Assembly (NCBI GenBank): GCA_047967505.1
Contig: CM106539.1
Strand: one strand, 5' to 3'
DNA: 64,000 nucleotides
Source: Dipteris shenzhenensis
Lineage: Eukaryota > Polypodiophyta > Polypodiopsida > Gleicheniales
Shown: piece after piece, positions 10,846-24,603 of the stretch
Numbering within the stretch: position 1 is the first letter of the stretch
Layout of the letters: each line of letters opens with the position of its first letter
The notes under the pieces: generated by a model
Told to the model about the DNA's origin: nothing
Databases searched by the model: none
The model's input: the letters and a program-made list of their open reading frames with translations, nothing else
Position numbers and translations under genes: made by a program

Positions 10846-11224
10846 CAAGGTCCACAACAAATGAATATCTCCAGATAACCTAGACCACGAACTCTCACTG
10901 AGCTTTTGAGCAAGTACTCTTTTGGCTTCAGTACACCTTGTCCATCTGTGTCCGAGATTTGAAGCACCCACACTTCCCCTTTTGCCTTAGAAGAAGGCCA
11001 ATTCCTTCCAATCTCGCATTACCTGAGACACATGAAGAGCAGAGTCTCTCCACAGCATGCTATAAAGGCTCATATTTAGAACATCAAGTACACATCAGAT
11101 CGCCGTACTGCTTGTGTGCTTGCTCTGAAAGCAAACCATGCACCTCATTGAGGCACATACCAATAGCCTATGTAATCCTGTACTGTTCCCTATTAAAGTA
11201 CATCAACCATCTGACCTCGAAACC
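10846..11224 (-). other. Unassigned sequence between LINE end and Copia gag
   Basis: On the minus strand a short coding-like stretch reads VLAQKLSESSWSRLSGDIHL (about 10855-10925), preceded by a less clear HVSQVMRDWKEL (about 11010-11045). I do not recognise the protein. It may be internal or 3' sequence of the Copia element at 11225-13290, or captured host sequence. No element motif is visible. Confidence 0.35.
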
Positions 11225-12350
11225 CTAGGGCACACATGAAATCCACCCTCGTGTCAGTATCAACACAGCCACACACTCCATGCTGTCCTTCACCTTCACA
11301 AAGGCATCTGACTCCTCGTCGACCCACATCTCAATGTTAGACATCATCACTGTGGTTTCTAGGTCAACATATCTGACCTCAATAACACACGGAGATGTCA
11401 CCAAGAACGACTCTTCGATTACCACATTAGCTTTGGCTTTTGTGTCACCCTCGGACTCCTTCCTCTTGTTTTTTTGATCCGCCTTCTTCTTTCTACAATC
11501 CTTTGCAAAATGACCTGGCGTGTCGCAATAGAAGCACTTCTTCTTCTACTTCCTCTTGGAAGGCTCCTCACCTTCAGAGTCATCCTTCTTGGACTTGCCA
11601 GCGTTAGGCTTGCCCTTTCCTTTGCTAGGGTAATCCTTCGCTAGCAACGCCTTGTCATCTTTGTCGTTGTTGTAGAGCTTCTTCCTAGCTTCTTCTTGTA
11701 GCAGTTTTGGACCCAACTCCTCAAAAGTCAGAGGTTTGGTCCTCTGTCCCGCTGTCACAATCGTAACAAAGCTTTTGAAACTCTGAGGTAGCCTCCTTAG
11801 TACCATCAAGGCCAAATGGCATGAGTGCATCTTCTGACCAACTGATTCCAGTCGATCCCTCACCACCTTGACCTTTGTCAAGTGGTCATGTATCGAATCT
11901 CCCTCATCCATATCAAGGTTGTAGAGCTGATGTTGAGGAAGCAAGATCTGGGATGTGTTGTCTGTCTCGTACAAATCCCATAGAATGGTCCATGCCTCTC
12001 TTGATGTGTCGACCATCTGGATGTGAGGAAGCACAGAGTCCGTTGTAGTCCCTATGATCAATGCCAGGGCATGGGCATCTCTGTCTTCCCAAGCTTCGAG
12101 CTCCTCTCCATCTTTTGGCATGAGTATCTTCCCCTGTTTGTCCACCGTATCGTCCGGCTTCGGTCTCCACTCCCGTTGTCAATTTCCACAGCTTCCGAGC
12201 CACTAAATGACTCCGGATCTTCACCTTCCAGATCGGGTAATTTGTCCCATCCAGTTTCCTAGACTCTCCAAAGTTAGGGATGGTGAAAGAAAGAAATCTG
12301 GGGGAGGAGGAAGGGAGAGCAGGGGCTGAAGAGGCTGAAAAGATCGACAT
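11225..12350 (-). pseudogene. Copia gag, broken
   Basis: The start is the ATG at 12350 (MSIFSASSAPALP), followed by the Copia Gag signature FGESRKLDGTNYPIWKVKIR. After a frameshift near 12150 comes the UBN2-type Gag core (EAWTILWDLYETDNTSQ, HDHLTKVKVVRDRL, VLRRLPQSFKSFV), about 11550-12145. A TAG at 11546-11548 precedes a zinc knuckle CFYCDTPGHFAKDC at about 11490-11535. Gag packages element RNA. No protease, integrase or RT follows, so the pol region is missing or was replaced. A primer-binding site and LTR lie upstream at 12563-13290. Confidence 0.75.
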
Positions 12351-12562
12351 CTCTGTTGCTAAACCACACAGCAAAGTCAAACAAACTCACCCTTTTGTAG
12401 ATCAGAACTCCTTACGCCCCTAACTGAACTTGAGTCACCCTTCCTTCTTGCAAGGACACTATCCTCCAGTCATGGAAGTCGATTCCTAAGAGCTTCCGAA
12501 TCAGGGCTGTCGTTCAGCAAGGTCCTTGCTTTCACGCTCCCACACCTGTGAGCCTTCTACTT

Positions 12563-12576
12563 GAGCTCTGATACCG
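12563..12576 (-). other. Primer-binding site of the Copia element
   Basis: On the minus strand CGGTATCAGAGCTC directly follows the LTR end ...TCTAACA. GGTATCAGAGC is the sequence complementary to the 3' end of initiator methionine tRNA used by most plant Copia elements. Confidence 0.8.
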
Positions 12577-13290
12577 TGTTAGAAATCAACCAACAGAGGG
12601 TACGTGCATCGGAAGACTAATAGAATAGCCTAGGAGCTCACACAATGTGGTGTGGGGTGTGGAATCACAAACTTTTTAACTTAATGTGCATTAGATAGAT
12701 GTGCAGACTCATCAATAGACAATGAACCAGCAAGATATAGAAACCACCAAAATAATATATTTCCGTCCAAAGCTATGGACACAATACAAAAGAGATAGAT
12801 TTAGAGTCCCACCAATGGTGTGGTCCTCTGATCTTACCACAAGGTACTTCTCCTATCTGCCGGCTATCTCTAGACTCGAGCCCGCATGCTCCACCTCGAG
12901 CATCTGTTAGACTTTCTGTCCAGAATGATCTTCTCAATTTCGCTGCCCTGTGTGTAGGCAGCCCCTTTTAAGCTTTGTGTGCAGCACACAGGTCCTCTTG
13001 GTCCTCCTGAATGTAGACCCCAAGACAGCTGCTCCACACTGCTCCAATTTGCTTGGGAAAGGCTGCTAGGGCCTAGAGGCCCTCCTTTTATAGCCCCCAA
13101 GGGCTGCTGACAAAAACTGACCAGCCTTGCTGATTCTGGCCGACGAGTCAGTCCAGCCCCTTAAGGGCTCTCAAACCGGGGCCCTTTGGCCCACTCTTCT
13201 AGGGCCTTGGACCTCCAGTCAAGGCAAGGGCCCAGCCCTATATAAGGCATGTCCCTGCCTACTAGCAGCCCCCTTTGCTGCTGCACCAGG
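12577..13290 (-). mobile_element. Copia 5' LTR (outer end uncertain)
   Basis: On the plus strand the LTR begins TGTTAGAAATC at 12577, next to the primer-binding site. It runs to about 13290, where family-II LINE endonuclease sequence starts. CTATATAAGG at about 13230 could be a TATA-type element, though on which strand is unclear. No matching second LTR was found in the window, so the element has lost its 3' part. Confidence 0.55.
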
Positions 13291-13650
13291 TCTCCATGTG
13301 GCTGACGTGATCTGCTGGTCTGCCACAGCTCGAGAAATCGACAATGGACTGATAAAGAGCTGCATATGGTGATGCCTCAGCTTCCTCTTGGATATCTCGA
13401 GCAAAGTGGGAGGTCTCGAGAGGGAAGTAGCATACTGTAATGAACAAATCCTGGCTGTCCATGTGTCGGATCTGGATCCAAAGAAATCTGGAGTATCTCT
13501 TTGCTCTACTGAGATGGTTCCCAAAAGGGTGGAGCTGTAAAGAACAGCTACTCTTCCTGACCCTCGCACTCCCCCTGTGTCCCTCGTCTCATCTCTATAA
13601 GCAGACTCCCATGTCTACCTGCTGACTACTGGTAGTGGGCGATCTGGACT

Positions 13651-13651
<1 letters not shown>
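13290..13651 (-). pseudogene. Family-II LINE endonuclease fragment
   Basis: Minus-strand coding remnant GGSGRVAVLY-like (here MRGSGRVAVLYSSTLL), with VCYFPLETSHFARDIQEEAE in another frame. This corresponds to the same region of the endonuclease in the copies at 27.6-28.3 kb and 37.5-38.1 kb. Catalytic motifs downstream are lost at the LTR boundary. It ends at a (GA)n tract against which the next LINE copy is tailed. Confidence 0.65.

Positions 13652-13689
<38 letters not shown>
13652..13689. repeat. (GA)19 microsatellite
   Basis: Uninterrupted GA dinucleotides separate one family-II LINE fragment from the 3' tail of the next. Confidence 0.95.
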
Positions 13690-16810
<3,121 letters not shown>

Positions 16811-17489
16811 GCGCAGATTCCCACTCCATTTTCTCTCTCCCACTCCTCTCTTCCCCCCCTGCTTCTTCATTTCACTTGGGGCTTTGTCCACATGTGTTTT
16901 CTCAGCCAACAATGCCACATAATGCCACATTTGTGGCTTCTAGGCTCTCCTCCTTCTCAATGAGGGCAATACAAATTTTATTGATGCAATTGAGTACACT
17001 CTCAGCAACCTTATTGGTTGTCCTTGATAAATATGTTGCCATGGCATTCTCCAAAGCTTTGCTTTCCTCATTTGTCTTCCACGCATCCTCGCGTAGGCAT
17101 TGCAAATAACAACCAACACCCCTTCTATTTCGTGTGTATAGTGGCAGAAATGCAGAATATGACAACCACCCTCACATTTGTATATATGTTGACAGCTCGT
17201 GGTGGGCCTCAATTGATCCTCAACTGAACTAGTATTTTTATGGTAGTTTTGTTTCTCCTTTTCTTCAATAACACATTGTGAGAAGATGCTGTTGCTGCTT
17301 CTTGAATCAAGGCTGATCACGTTCTTTTGCTGGTGTCTTTCTTGCAGTTCTTGCTGCTTATGATGGCCGGGAGTGCCTATCTTCTGTGTGAGGGCGCAGA
17401 TTGGATGGGGGTAGGCTTTATGAAGGCACAATGGGGGGACTCCTTGTGGCTCCCGTGCAGATCGGGCTGAGTGGTCATATCTGGGGGCT
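16811..17489. other. No gene recognised
   Basis: A pyrimidine-rich stretch at 16820-16870 is followed by sequence whose minus strand gives a coding-like run (ESKALENAMATYLSRTTNKV, about 17000-17070). I could not match it to any family. It may be the 5' part of LINE copy B. Confidence 0.35.
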
Positions 17490-17745
17490 AGACAGCCCCT
17501 GTGCTACAGTAGGTAGCCTCGATGGGGCTGCAGGCCCAGTATAGGGCAACAGGCCCGCTGGAGCAGGTAGGTGGAGACGGGGGCTATAAGCCAACCCCCG
17601 TGCTACAGTAGGTAGCGTCGTCGGGGCAGCAGGCCCGTTACGAGACAGCAGGCCTGCTGGAGTGGGTAAGGTGGAGATGGGGGCTATAAGTGCCACGGCA
17701 AGAAAGCGGGGGCTATAGAGCCCGGTGACAGAGAGTGTTAAGACG
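17490..17745. repeat. GC-rich minisatellite, about 99-bp unit
   Basis: A unit containing GTGCTACAGTAGGTAGC, CAGGCCCG and GGGGGCTATAAG occurs at about 17501 and again at 17600, with a partial third copy to about 17745. It lies just before a GA tract and the tail of LINE copy C. Confidence 0.75.
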
Positions 17746-17750
17746 GGGGC

Positions 17751-17751
<1 letters not shown>

Positions 17752-17794
<43 letters not shown>
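17752..17794. repeat. (GA)n microsatellite
   Basis: Pure AG/GA run directly before the 3' end of LINE copy C. Confidence 0.95.
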
Positions 17795-17797
<3 letters not shown>

Positions 17798-20192
17798 TAA
17801 CGCCTGCAAGAGGTCTCGCGGGCCTATGAGACAAAGTGCGAATCCAAAAGGTACCTCATACAAGCCACTGAGGGCTGAAGCAAAGGGTTCACTAAGACCT
17901 TTGCTGAAAACTGAAAACTGAAAGCTAAAGCTAAAGTGCTAACATGCCAAACTAGTGAACAAAATACTAGAGTAGCAAAGTAACAGAAGAGTGTCAGGTG
18001 CTCATGGCTAGCACTCCTAGTACATGCTCACGTTCCACATATCTAGGTAACTTGGTGGCACTATGATGAGATGTGAGAAGCTCTTGTATCTGTGTCTATT
18101 GAGCTGTCTCACGACGTGGGGGAGGGCGTGGTCTCCTCGATCTCTGGATCCGGTGGGCTACATCAAGGGTGATGCCTCGTCTTTGGCGGTCGCCTCTGAG
18201 AAGGGCTGAGATAGACCGGACCTCGATCGTGCCCGCTCTGGTCTCTCTCTGTGTCGCACGTGGAGTGTGTGTCCCTCGTTTGGATGCATCGTGGTGGACA
18301 CTCCTACTGCTGATCCATGATGCTCTCATCTCATCAAGCTCCTCTCCTTCCGGCACACTGGCAGCTAACTCAGACGCATAGAAGTTTGTAACAAAAGTCA
18401 GTGATCTGTCAACGGTGACTTGTGGCATCAGTCCATGCTGCTCTCTAGCCTGTCGCATCAGTGTGTCTCTCTGTCGATGCATCTCAAGCAGGTAGAGCCC
18501 AACACAGACCTGATCGTGAAAATGTATCAGCCATGTGAGTGGACCAAAGCCATGTCCCTCTTGAAAGAGGCAGTGATATCATCCTTGGATCTCATAGTAG
18601 ACTGGGCAGACACATAGAAAATGCTCCTCCGTCTCGATCTCCTCCATTTGGCATAGTGTGCAAGTCTTCTGCTCTCTGGGTATGCTTGCAGCTCTCCCTA
18701 CCTCAATCCGCAACTGATGCGATGAGACTCGTAGCTGACCAATGGCGATCCTCAGTGCATGTGAAACTCTCCTGTCCTCGAGATACTGAGGTCTGATGAC
18801 AAGACCGTGCTCTGAGATCCTCAGAAAGTGATCATGGTAGAACTAGATCTTGGTGGAGAACTCCTCTCCCCCCCAAGCCCTAGATGTATGGATCTGGAGG
18901 AGGTTAAACCGTATGATACGCTTGATCTCATCTCGTGGGATCATCTCGGGTGGTGCGTCCAAACTGTACTGAAAGCGGGGAAGTCTGTCCATCTGAATGC
19001 CGTGACTACCAAACCACGTGGATAGCCGTGCGTACCATGCTGTATCAACACCACTCTCTGCTAGTTGCCTGGAGGACTCTAATGCTAACCTCGGTAGTCT
19101 CCACTGGGGTAAGGCCCATACTCTGTGGAGGAACGTCACTATTTGAAAGATGGCATCAACCTGGAGAGGGTTCATGGCGAACTCTACCTGTATAATCTGA
19201 TGAGGGACTGAGGGTTTACTCTGAATCATCCTGGATTCCATGGTCACCTGTAGCTTGTCAAATCTCTTCTGCTCAGTCGTCGCTGAAATATCACTCCCCC
19301 AGAAAGGTGTTGCATACATGGCAATTGGTCTCACCAGCGTGTCAAAGAGCCAACCCTTCGTCGGGGGGTCTTGGAAGTGTGCCTGGAAGCATCGCCTCTC
19401 TAGTCGGGTGAGAGCACCCCATCCTCATGTGACTTGTGCTGTACCCACATGGATCATCGTGAAACATGGTCCAGTGAACACTATCCCCAAACATTTGTAG
19501 GATTGCACTATCTCCACAGGCTTGCCACGGTATGTGAAACTATGGTGATGGGACACTACTCGCGAGGTGTTGAAGATCATAACCTTGGTCTTCCCAAGGT
19601 TAACTGTCAAGTCTCTCTCCCTGTAGAACATCTCCATAGCCTCTAGATGTTTCTGCAGTACCTCTGCTGAGGATGATGTCATCAGCGTACATCAATATCT
19701 GCACCATCAGGTCAGCCAGGAGCAAACCCTCTCCGTCTAGTCGATCGATAAGAAGTGATCTCATCGATATAGAGCCCAAAAAGAGTCGGTGATAGGGGAC
19801 AGTCTTGCTTTACTCCGATGGTGCTCTCAACCCAGTTTGATAAGCCTCCTGGGGTGTGTATCCTCCCTTTGACAGACTCATATAGACTCATGACCCCCCA
19901 AATCATGATATTTGGGAGCTGTAGCTCTTGTAACCTCCTGATTAGGAGAGAGCGTGGGACGGTGTCAAATGCCTTACGGAAGTTTATGAAGCAAGTGTAG
20001 ACTTTGTGTTGCCTTGACTTTGCCTCCTCAATAATAGCCCTCAGGGTGAAAATGTGATCTAGGGTGGAGTGCTGTCTCTGAAATTCTGCCTGCCCAAGTG
20101 CCGGCTGCCCGTGACCCTCTGTGTGGCTGTTGATCAGCTCACACATTCTGCGAAGTAAACAAATGACATGTGGTGGGTCTGGGCATAGAGGA
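17795..20192 (-). mobile_element. Family-II LINE copy C, 3' part
   Basis: Minus strand from 20192: an RT segment with LGQAEFQRQHSTLDHIFTLR, then CFINFRKAFDTVPRSLLIRR (about 19950-20000), VKQDCPLSPTLFGLYIDEI (about 19790), TVNLGKTKVMIFNTS (about 19590), a long C-terminal region with YATPFWGSDISATTEQKRF (about 19300) and a Cys/His segment near 18560-18680. It is cut at 20192 by Copia A and resumes at 26534. Its 3' end (17795-17835) differs from the GTCTTC hairpin of the other copies, so it may be another subfamily. Confidence 0.75.
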
Positions 20193-20394
20193 TGAAAGGG
20201 AGTGAAGGGGGGAGAAGAGCAAGAGTGTGAGAGAGTGAGAGAGAGACACTCAAGATGCGGGTGTGAAATGAATGAGCCACACCACAAACTCAGTTGTGTT
20301 TTATTAGGATTAGGTTTACCCTATGACTGTCTTAAGACAGTCATAGGTGTCCTATCTTTTAATGAAGGGTTGGCAATGTGCCTTTACCCCAACA
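20193..20394 (-). repeat. Copia A 3' LTR
   Basis: A 202-bp repeat bounded by TGAAAGGG and CCCCAACA on the plus strand, nearly identical to 26333-26533. It contains a perfect 28-bp palindrome at 20320-20347 (half-site CCTATGACTGTCTT). Confidence 0.97.
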
Positions 20395-20493
20395 ACCTCC
20401 CACCTAAAGGCCAATGTGCCTAAAGGGGAGAAAAGAATAAAAATTACAGCAATATACAGTTACTGTATACAAGACCATAAAATAAGAATGGTC

Positions 20494-23400
20494 TCATCCT
20501 AATCCCATGATGTGGCGGCAATGTGCAAACCGCTCTGTAGGCAAGCTCTTAGTGAGCAAATCTGCAGGATTATCATCAGTATGCACCTTCACAAGCTCAA
20601 GTCGCTTGTCTTCCAGTACCTCCCTGATGAAATGATATTTCACCTCTATGTGCTTGGTCTTCTGATGAAAGACCGGATTCTTTGCCAACATGATAGCACT
20701 CTGACTATCACAATGCAAAACTGGCATATCTCCTGTAATGCCCAAATCTCCCACCAGCCGAGTAAGCCATATTGCTTCCTTGCAGGCCTCAGTGGCTGCA
20801 ACATATTCAGCTTCAATGGTTGACAGTGCAACGCATTTCTGCAACCGAGACACCCATGATATAGCACCTCCTGCAAATGTGAAAATATAACCGGTAGTAG
20901 ACTTCCGGTTATCTGCATTCCCTGCATAGTCTGAATCTGTAAAACCATGCACCAATGCATCTTGCCTACCATAGCATATGCACAAGTCTTTGGTACCCTT
21001 GAGATACCTCAAGACACCTTTCACTGCTTCCCAGTGCTGCTTGCCTGGATTTGCCATATACCTGCTGATGACTCCCACCGCAAAAGCAATATCCGGACGA
21101 GTGGCAACCATGGCATACATCAAAGAACCAACTGCAGATGCATACGGAACCTTGGCCATTTCAGCCTTATCATCATCTGATCTGGGGCTGTCCTTACTGC
21201 TGAGTTTTAAATGTGGAGACAACGGGGTACTAATAGACTTCCCCCCCTCCATTTTAAAGCGCTGCAGTACTTTGTCAATGTACTCTTTTTGTGACAGAAA
21301 CAAAAGTCCCTTGGACCTGTCACGAGTAATCCGCATGCCAAGAATATGATTTGCATCACCCAAGTCTTTCATGTCAAAAGACTTATGCAGTTGTTTCTTC
21401 AAAGCACTAATCTCATGCTGAGATTTACTGGCAATAAGCATGTCATCCACATATAGAATGAGTAGCATCAAACTGCCATCCTTTGCCCGTTTGGTGTACA
21501 AGCAATGATCGGTCTCACACCTATGATACCCTTGGGACTGCATGAAGGCATCAAACTTCTTGTACCATTCTCTTGGCGCCTGCTTGAGTCCATACAAGCT
21601 CCTCTTGAGCTTACACACAAGCTGCTCTTTCCCTTTAACAGCATAACCCTCTGGCTGACTCATATAGATCTCATCATGGAGATCTCCGTGAAGAAAAGCT
21701 GTCTTCACATCCATCTGACATAAATCCATGTCGTCATGAGCAACAAGAGCTAACACTGCTCTCAAAGTAGTCATCTTGACTACAGGGGAAAAGATCTCAT
21801 CAAAGTCAATGCCCTTCTCCTGCTTAAATCTCTTGGCAACCAATCTGGCCTTATACCTCGGTAAAGCATTTGAATCCACTTTGACTTTGTAAACCCACTT
21901 GCATGGCAAAATTTTTCTGCCTGCAGGTAACTGCACCAAGTCCCATGTATCATTCTGAAGTAGGGAGTCCATTTCTGACTGCATGGCTTTCTCCCACTTC
22001 TTTTTCTCCGTTCTTCCCATAGCTTCCTTGAAGCTGGAAGGCTCACCACAATCTGTCAGCATGATAAAATCAGCCACATTATTAGCTCCTGGAACAAACC
22101 TGGCAGGAGGCCGTTGTGCACGGGTGCTCCTCCTAACAAAATGTTCCGGATTAGGCTGCTGTCCAGCCTGTTCTTCATGCATGACGGGTGGCTGTACCAC
22201 CATATCTGGCTGTTCTACAGCCCCATCTGCTGGCATATCTAGTGGTGCATCATTGGCAAAATTATCTGGCTGATTTTCAGCCTGTATACCCTCTTGAACA
22301 GGGTGATCTGCAGCAGGCTGCTGCTGCATATAAATGGGCATTCTTTGCTGTCCAACATCATCATAAATAACCCTCCTGTATTCCACAGGTTGCACGGGTT
22401 CCTTGTGTACACTATCCTCTTTAAAGATGACATCATTGCTGCGTATAATCTTCCGTTTAACGGGATCCCATAACCTGTACCCCATTTCACCTTCGTCACC
22501 ATAACCCATAAAGATGCATCTGATAGACTTTGGATCCAGTTTGGTGCGTAGTTCTTTGCGTACATGAGCAAAGCACTCGCAGCCAAATACACGTAAGTGC
22601 TTATATGAAGGTGGCTTGCCAGACCACACCTCTTCTGGCACTTTCAACTCCAAAGCCTTGTTTGGCGACCTGTTAATAATGTGAACTGCTGTTTGCACGG
22701 CTTCTGCCCCAAAGCCATGGGGTAATGCAGCATAAGACAACATACATCGAACCTTCTCCTGAATAGTTCGATTCATACGCTCACTTGCACCATTTTGAGA
22801 TGCATTATGAGGAGCTGTGAGTTCCTGTTTGATGGCCTTAGCTTGGCAAAACTGCACAAAAGCATGTGACACATACTCACTCCCATTATCGGATCTGAGG
22901 CATTTCAGCCTACGACCTGTCCGATTCTCAACCTGAGCGACAAACTTCTTGAAAGCATCTAAGGCATCTCCCTTATGCTTCAAGAAATAGACCCACACTT
23001 TGCGTGTGGCATCATCAATGAAAGTAATAAAATATTTTGCACCCCCTAGTGATAATTGTGGCATCTCACACAAATCAGTGTGCACTAGATCAAGTGGTGC
23101 TCTATTCTGGGGAGTTCTCCTCTTATGAGGAGTCACAGAATGCTTGCCAAATATACAATGATCACAAGTAGGCAAATCTGAAAAAGAAAGAGGCGGCAGA
23201 TAACCCAAACGTGACAGTTCTTGCATTCCTTTAACAGACATGTGTCCCAACCGGCTATGCCACAATGAAACCTTTGGCAGCTCGGTTATGGCAACAACAT
23301 GATTACCCACACTGGAAACATAAAGAGGGTACAAGGTATCACTCTTAAAACCCTCAGCCACTATAGTCTGGCCATCAGTAATCACCCATTTGGAATCCCC

Positions 23401-24603
23401 AAATGTGGTGTGGTAACCACTGTCATCCAATAAGCCAGTGCTAATCAGATTTTTCTTGATTTCCGGCACATGGCGGACACCATCAAGCATGAATATGCGT
23501 CCATCAGGAAATACTATCTGTATACTGCCAATCCCTGCAATCTGACATGCATAGTTGTTCCCAAGATGAACAACTCCATGAGTACCTGTGTAGGAAGTAA
23601 ACCACTCTTTATGAGGAGTAACATGAAAAGAGGCACCTGAATCCAAGAGCCAGGTGTGGATGTCGTGACCATCAATAACCAAGGCATGTGCTATTACAGC
23701 AGAAGAGCATAAAACATCATGTATGTCACTGTCACTGTCCTCTGCTACAACATTCACTGCATCCAAATCATCTGCCTTGGCCTTGCCTTTGCCTTTGCTT
23801 GCATTTCCTGCATCCTTTGTTTCAGCCTTCTTGGCTTTCTGATCCCGTATGAACTTGAAGCACTTAGACTTCACATGTCCCTTCTTGCCACAATAAAAGC
23901 ATTCAATATCCTTTTTACCACGGGACTGACTTCGGGATTTGGATTTACTAGCGGATCTCCCTTTCTGCTGAGTTCTGCCTCTATCCTGTACCTGCAAAGC
24001 ATTTGAAGATTTGCTGCCCGTATTATTCTTCCTGCTCATCTCCTCCAAAAGGAGAGAGCTCTCTACATCAGCATATATAAGAGTGACATTTGAATTAGAC
24101 AGGGTGGTCTTGAAAGTGTCCCAACTCTCAGGGAGGGTACACAACAAGAAAGTAGCCTTGAACTCCTCATCAAGATTCAACCCCTGTGCAATCAGCTGTG
24201 TAAAGATGGCATTGAACTCACTCAAGTGTGAGGTCATAGCTGTACCTTTCTTCATGCGAAGATCGACCAGCTTCTTCAGCCAATAAACCTTACTGGCTGA
24301 GCTCTTTTGGGCATACAATTCTTCTAGTCTTTGCCATAGACCATAAGAGGTCTTTTCAGCCTGAACATTGAACACAAGAGTGTCTGAAATAGTGAGCATG
24401 ATAGCTGCCCTCGCAGACAAATCAAGCTCTTCCCAGTCATCAGCTGCCATGTCAGATGGCTTGACACCCTTCACCCTTATGGGCTTAGCAATCTTCTTTA
24501 ACAGAAGTACATTCAAGCACTGTTCTGCCCATAATGCATAGTTGTGTGCTCCTTCCAGTTTCTTTATGTTCAGAATCGAAGAATCACTTCCCCCTGATGC
24601 CAT
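20494..24603 (-). CDS. Copia A gag-pol polyprotein, 1369 aa
   Basis: One open frame from the ATG at 24603 (MASGGSDSSILNIKKLEG). Approximate order: Gag with UBN2-type core (residues 20-200), zinc knuckle CFYCGKKGHVKSKC (about 237-250), aspartic protease LLDSGASFHVT (about 320), pre-integrase LWHSRLGHMSVKGMQEL (about 450), integrase with HTDLCEM, RSDNGSEY and SERMNRTIQEK (about 510-640), RT with WVYKVKV, QMDVKTAFLHGDLHDEIYM and LYVDDMLIAS (about 900-1130), and RNase H with TDSDYAGN, STIEAEYVA and DSQSAI (about 1220-1340). Integrase motifs, reverse transcription and processing functions are all represented. Some usually conserved residues are changed compared with Copia B (DNGS for DNGG; GAEA for WAEA; AKRF for AKGF; STIEAEY for STTEAEY), so activity is uncertain although the frame is open. 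It has the same codon length as Copia B, with no indels. Confidence 0.97.
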   Translation of the reverse strand: MASGGSDSSILNIKKLEGAHNYALWAEQCLNVLLLKKIAKPIRVKGVKPSDMAADDWEELDLSARAAIMLTISDTLVFNVQAEKTSYGLWQRLEELYAQKSSASKVYWLKKLVDLRMKKGTAMTSHLSEFNAIFTQLIAQGLNLDEEFKATFLLCTLPESWDTFKTTLSNSNVTLIYADVESSLLLEEMSRKNNTGSKSSNALQVQDRGRTQQKGRSASKSKSRSQSRGKKDIECFYCGKKGHVKSKCFKFIRDQKAKKAETKDAGNASKGKGKAKADDLDAVNVVAEDSDSDIHDVLCSSAVIAHALVIDGHDIHTWLLDSGASFHVTPHKEWFTSYTGTHGVVHLGNNYACQIAGIGSIQIVFPDGRIFMLDGVRHVPEIKKNLISTGLLDDSGYHTTFGDSKWVITDGQTIVAEGFKSDTLYPLYVSSVGNHVVAITELPKVSLWHSRLGHMSVKGMQELSRLGYLPPLSFSDLPTCDHCIFGKHSVTPHKRRTPQNRAPLDLVHTDLCEMPQLSLGGAKYFITFIDDATRKVWVYFLKHKGDALDAFKKFVAQVENRTGRRLKCLRSDNGSEYVSHAFVQFCQAKAIKQELTAPHNASQNGASERMNRTIQEKVRCMLSYAALPHGFGAEAVQTAVHIINRSPNKALELKVPEEVWSGKPPSYKHLRVFGCECFAHVRKELRTKLDPKSIRCIFMGYGDEGEMGYRLWDPVKRKIIRSNDVIFKEDSVHKEPVQPVEYRRVIYDDVGQQRMPIYMQQQPAADHPVQEGIQAENQPDNFANDAPLDMPADGAVEQPDMVVQPPVMHEEQAGQQPNPEHFVRRSTRAQRPPARFVPGANNVADFIMLTDCGEPSSFKEAMGRTEKKKWEKAMQSEMDSLLQNDTWDLVQLPAGRKILPCKWVYKVKVDSNALPRYKARLVAKRFKQEKGIDFDEIFSPVVKMTTLRAVLALVAHDDMDLCQMDVKTAFLHGDLHDEIYMSQPEGYAVKGKEQLVCKLKRSLYGLKQAPREWYKKFDAFMQSQGYHRCETDHCLYTKRAKDGSLMLLILYVDDMLIASKSQHEISALKKQLHKSFDMKDLGDANHILGMRITRDRSKGLLFLSQKEYIDKVLQRFKMEGGKSISTPLSPHLKLSSKDSPRSDDDKAEMAKVPYASAVGSLMYAMVATRPDIAFAVGVISRYMANPGKQHWEAVKGVLRYLKGTKDLCICYGRQDALVHGFTDSDYAGNADNRKSTTGYIFTFAGGAISWVSRLQKCVALSTIEAEYVAATEACKEAIWLTRLVGDLGITGDMPVLHCDSQSAIMLAKNPVFHQKTKHIEVKYHFIREVLEDKRLELVKVHTDDNPADLLTKSLPTERFAHCRHIMGLG

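Noticed and set aside
16902-17431. Minus-strand frames of 87 and 163 codons
   Set aside because: Overlapping frames, no recognisable motif and no clear start; left as unassigned rather than called a gene.
21983-22592. Open frames antisense to, or out of frame with, the Copia pol region
   Set aside because: Shadows of the gag-pol frame; identical shadows appear in Copia B at 46751-47360.
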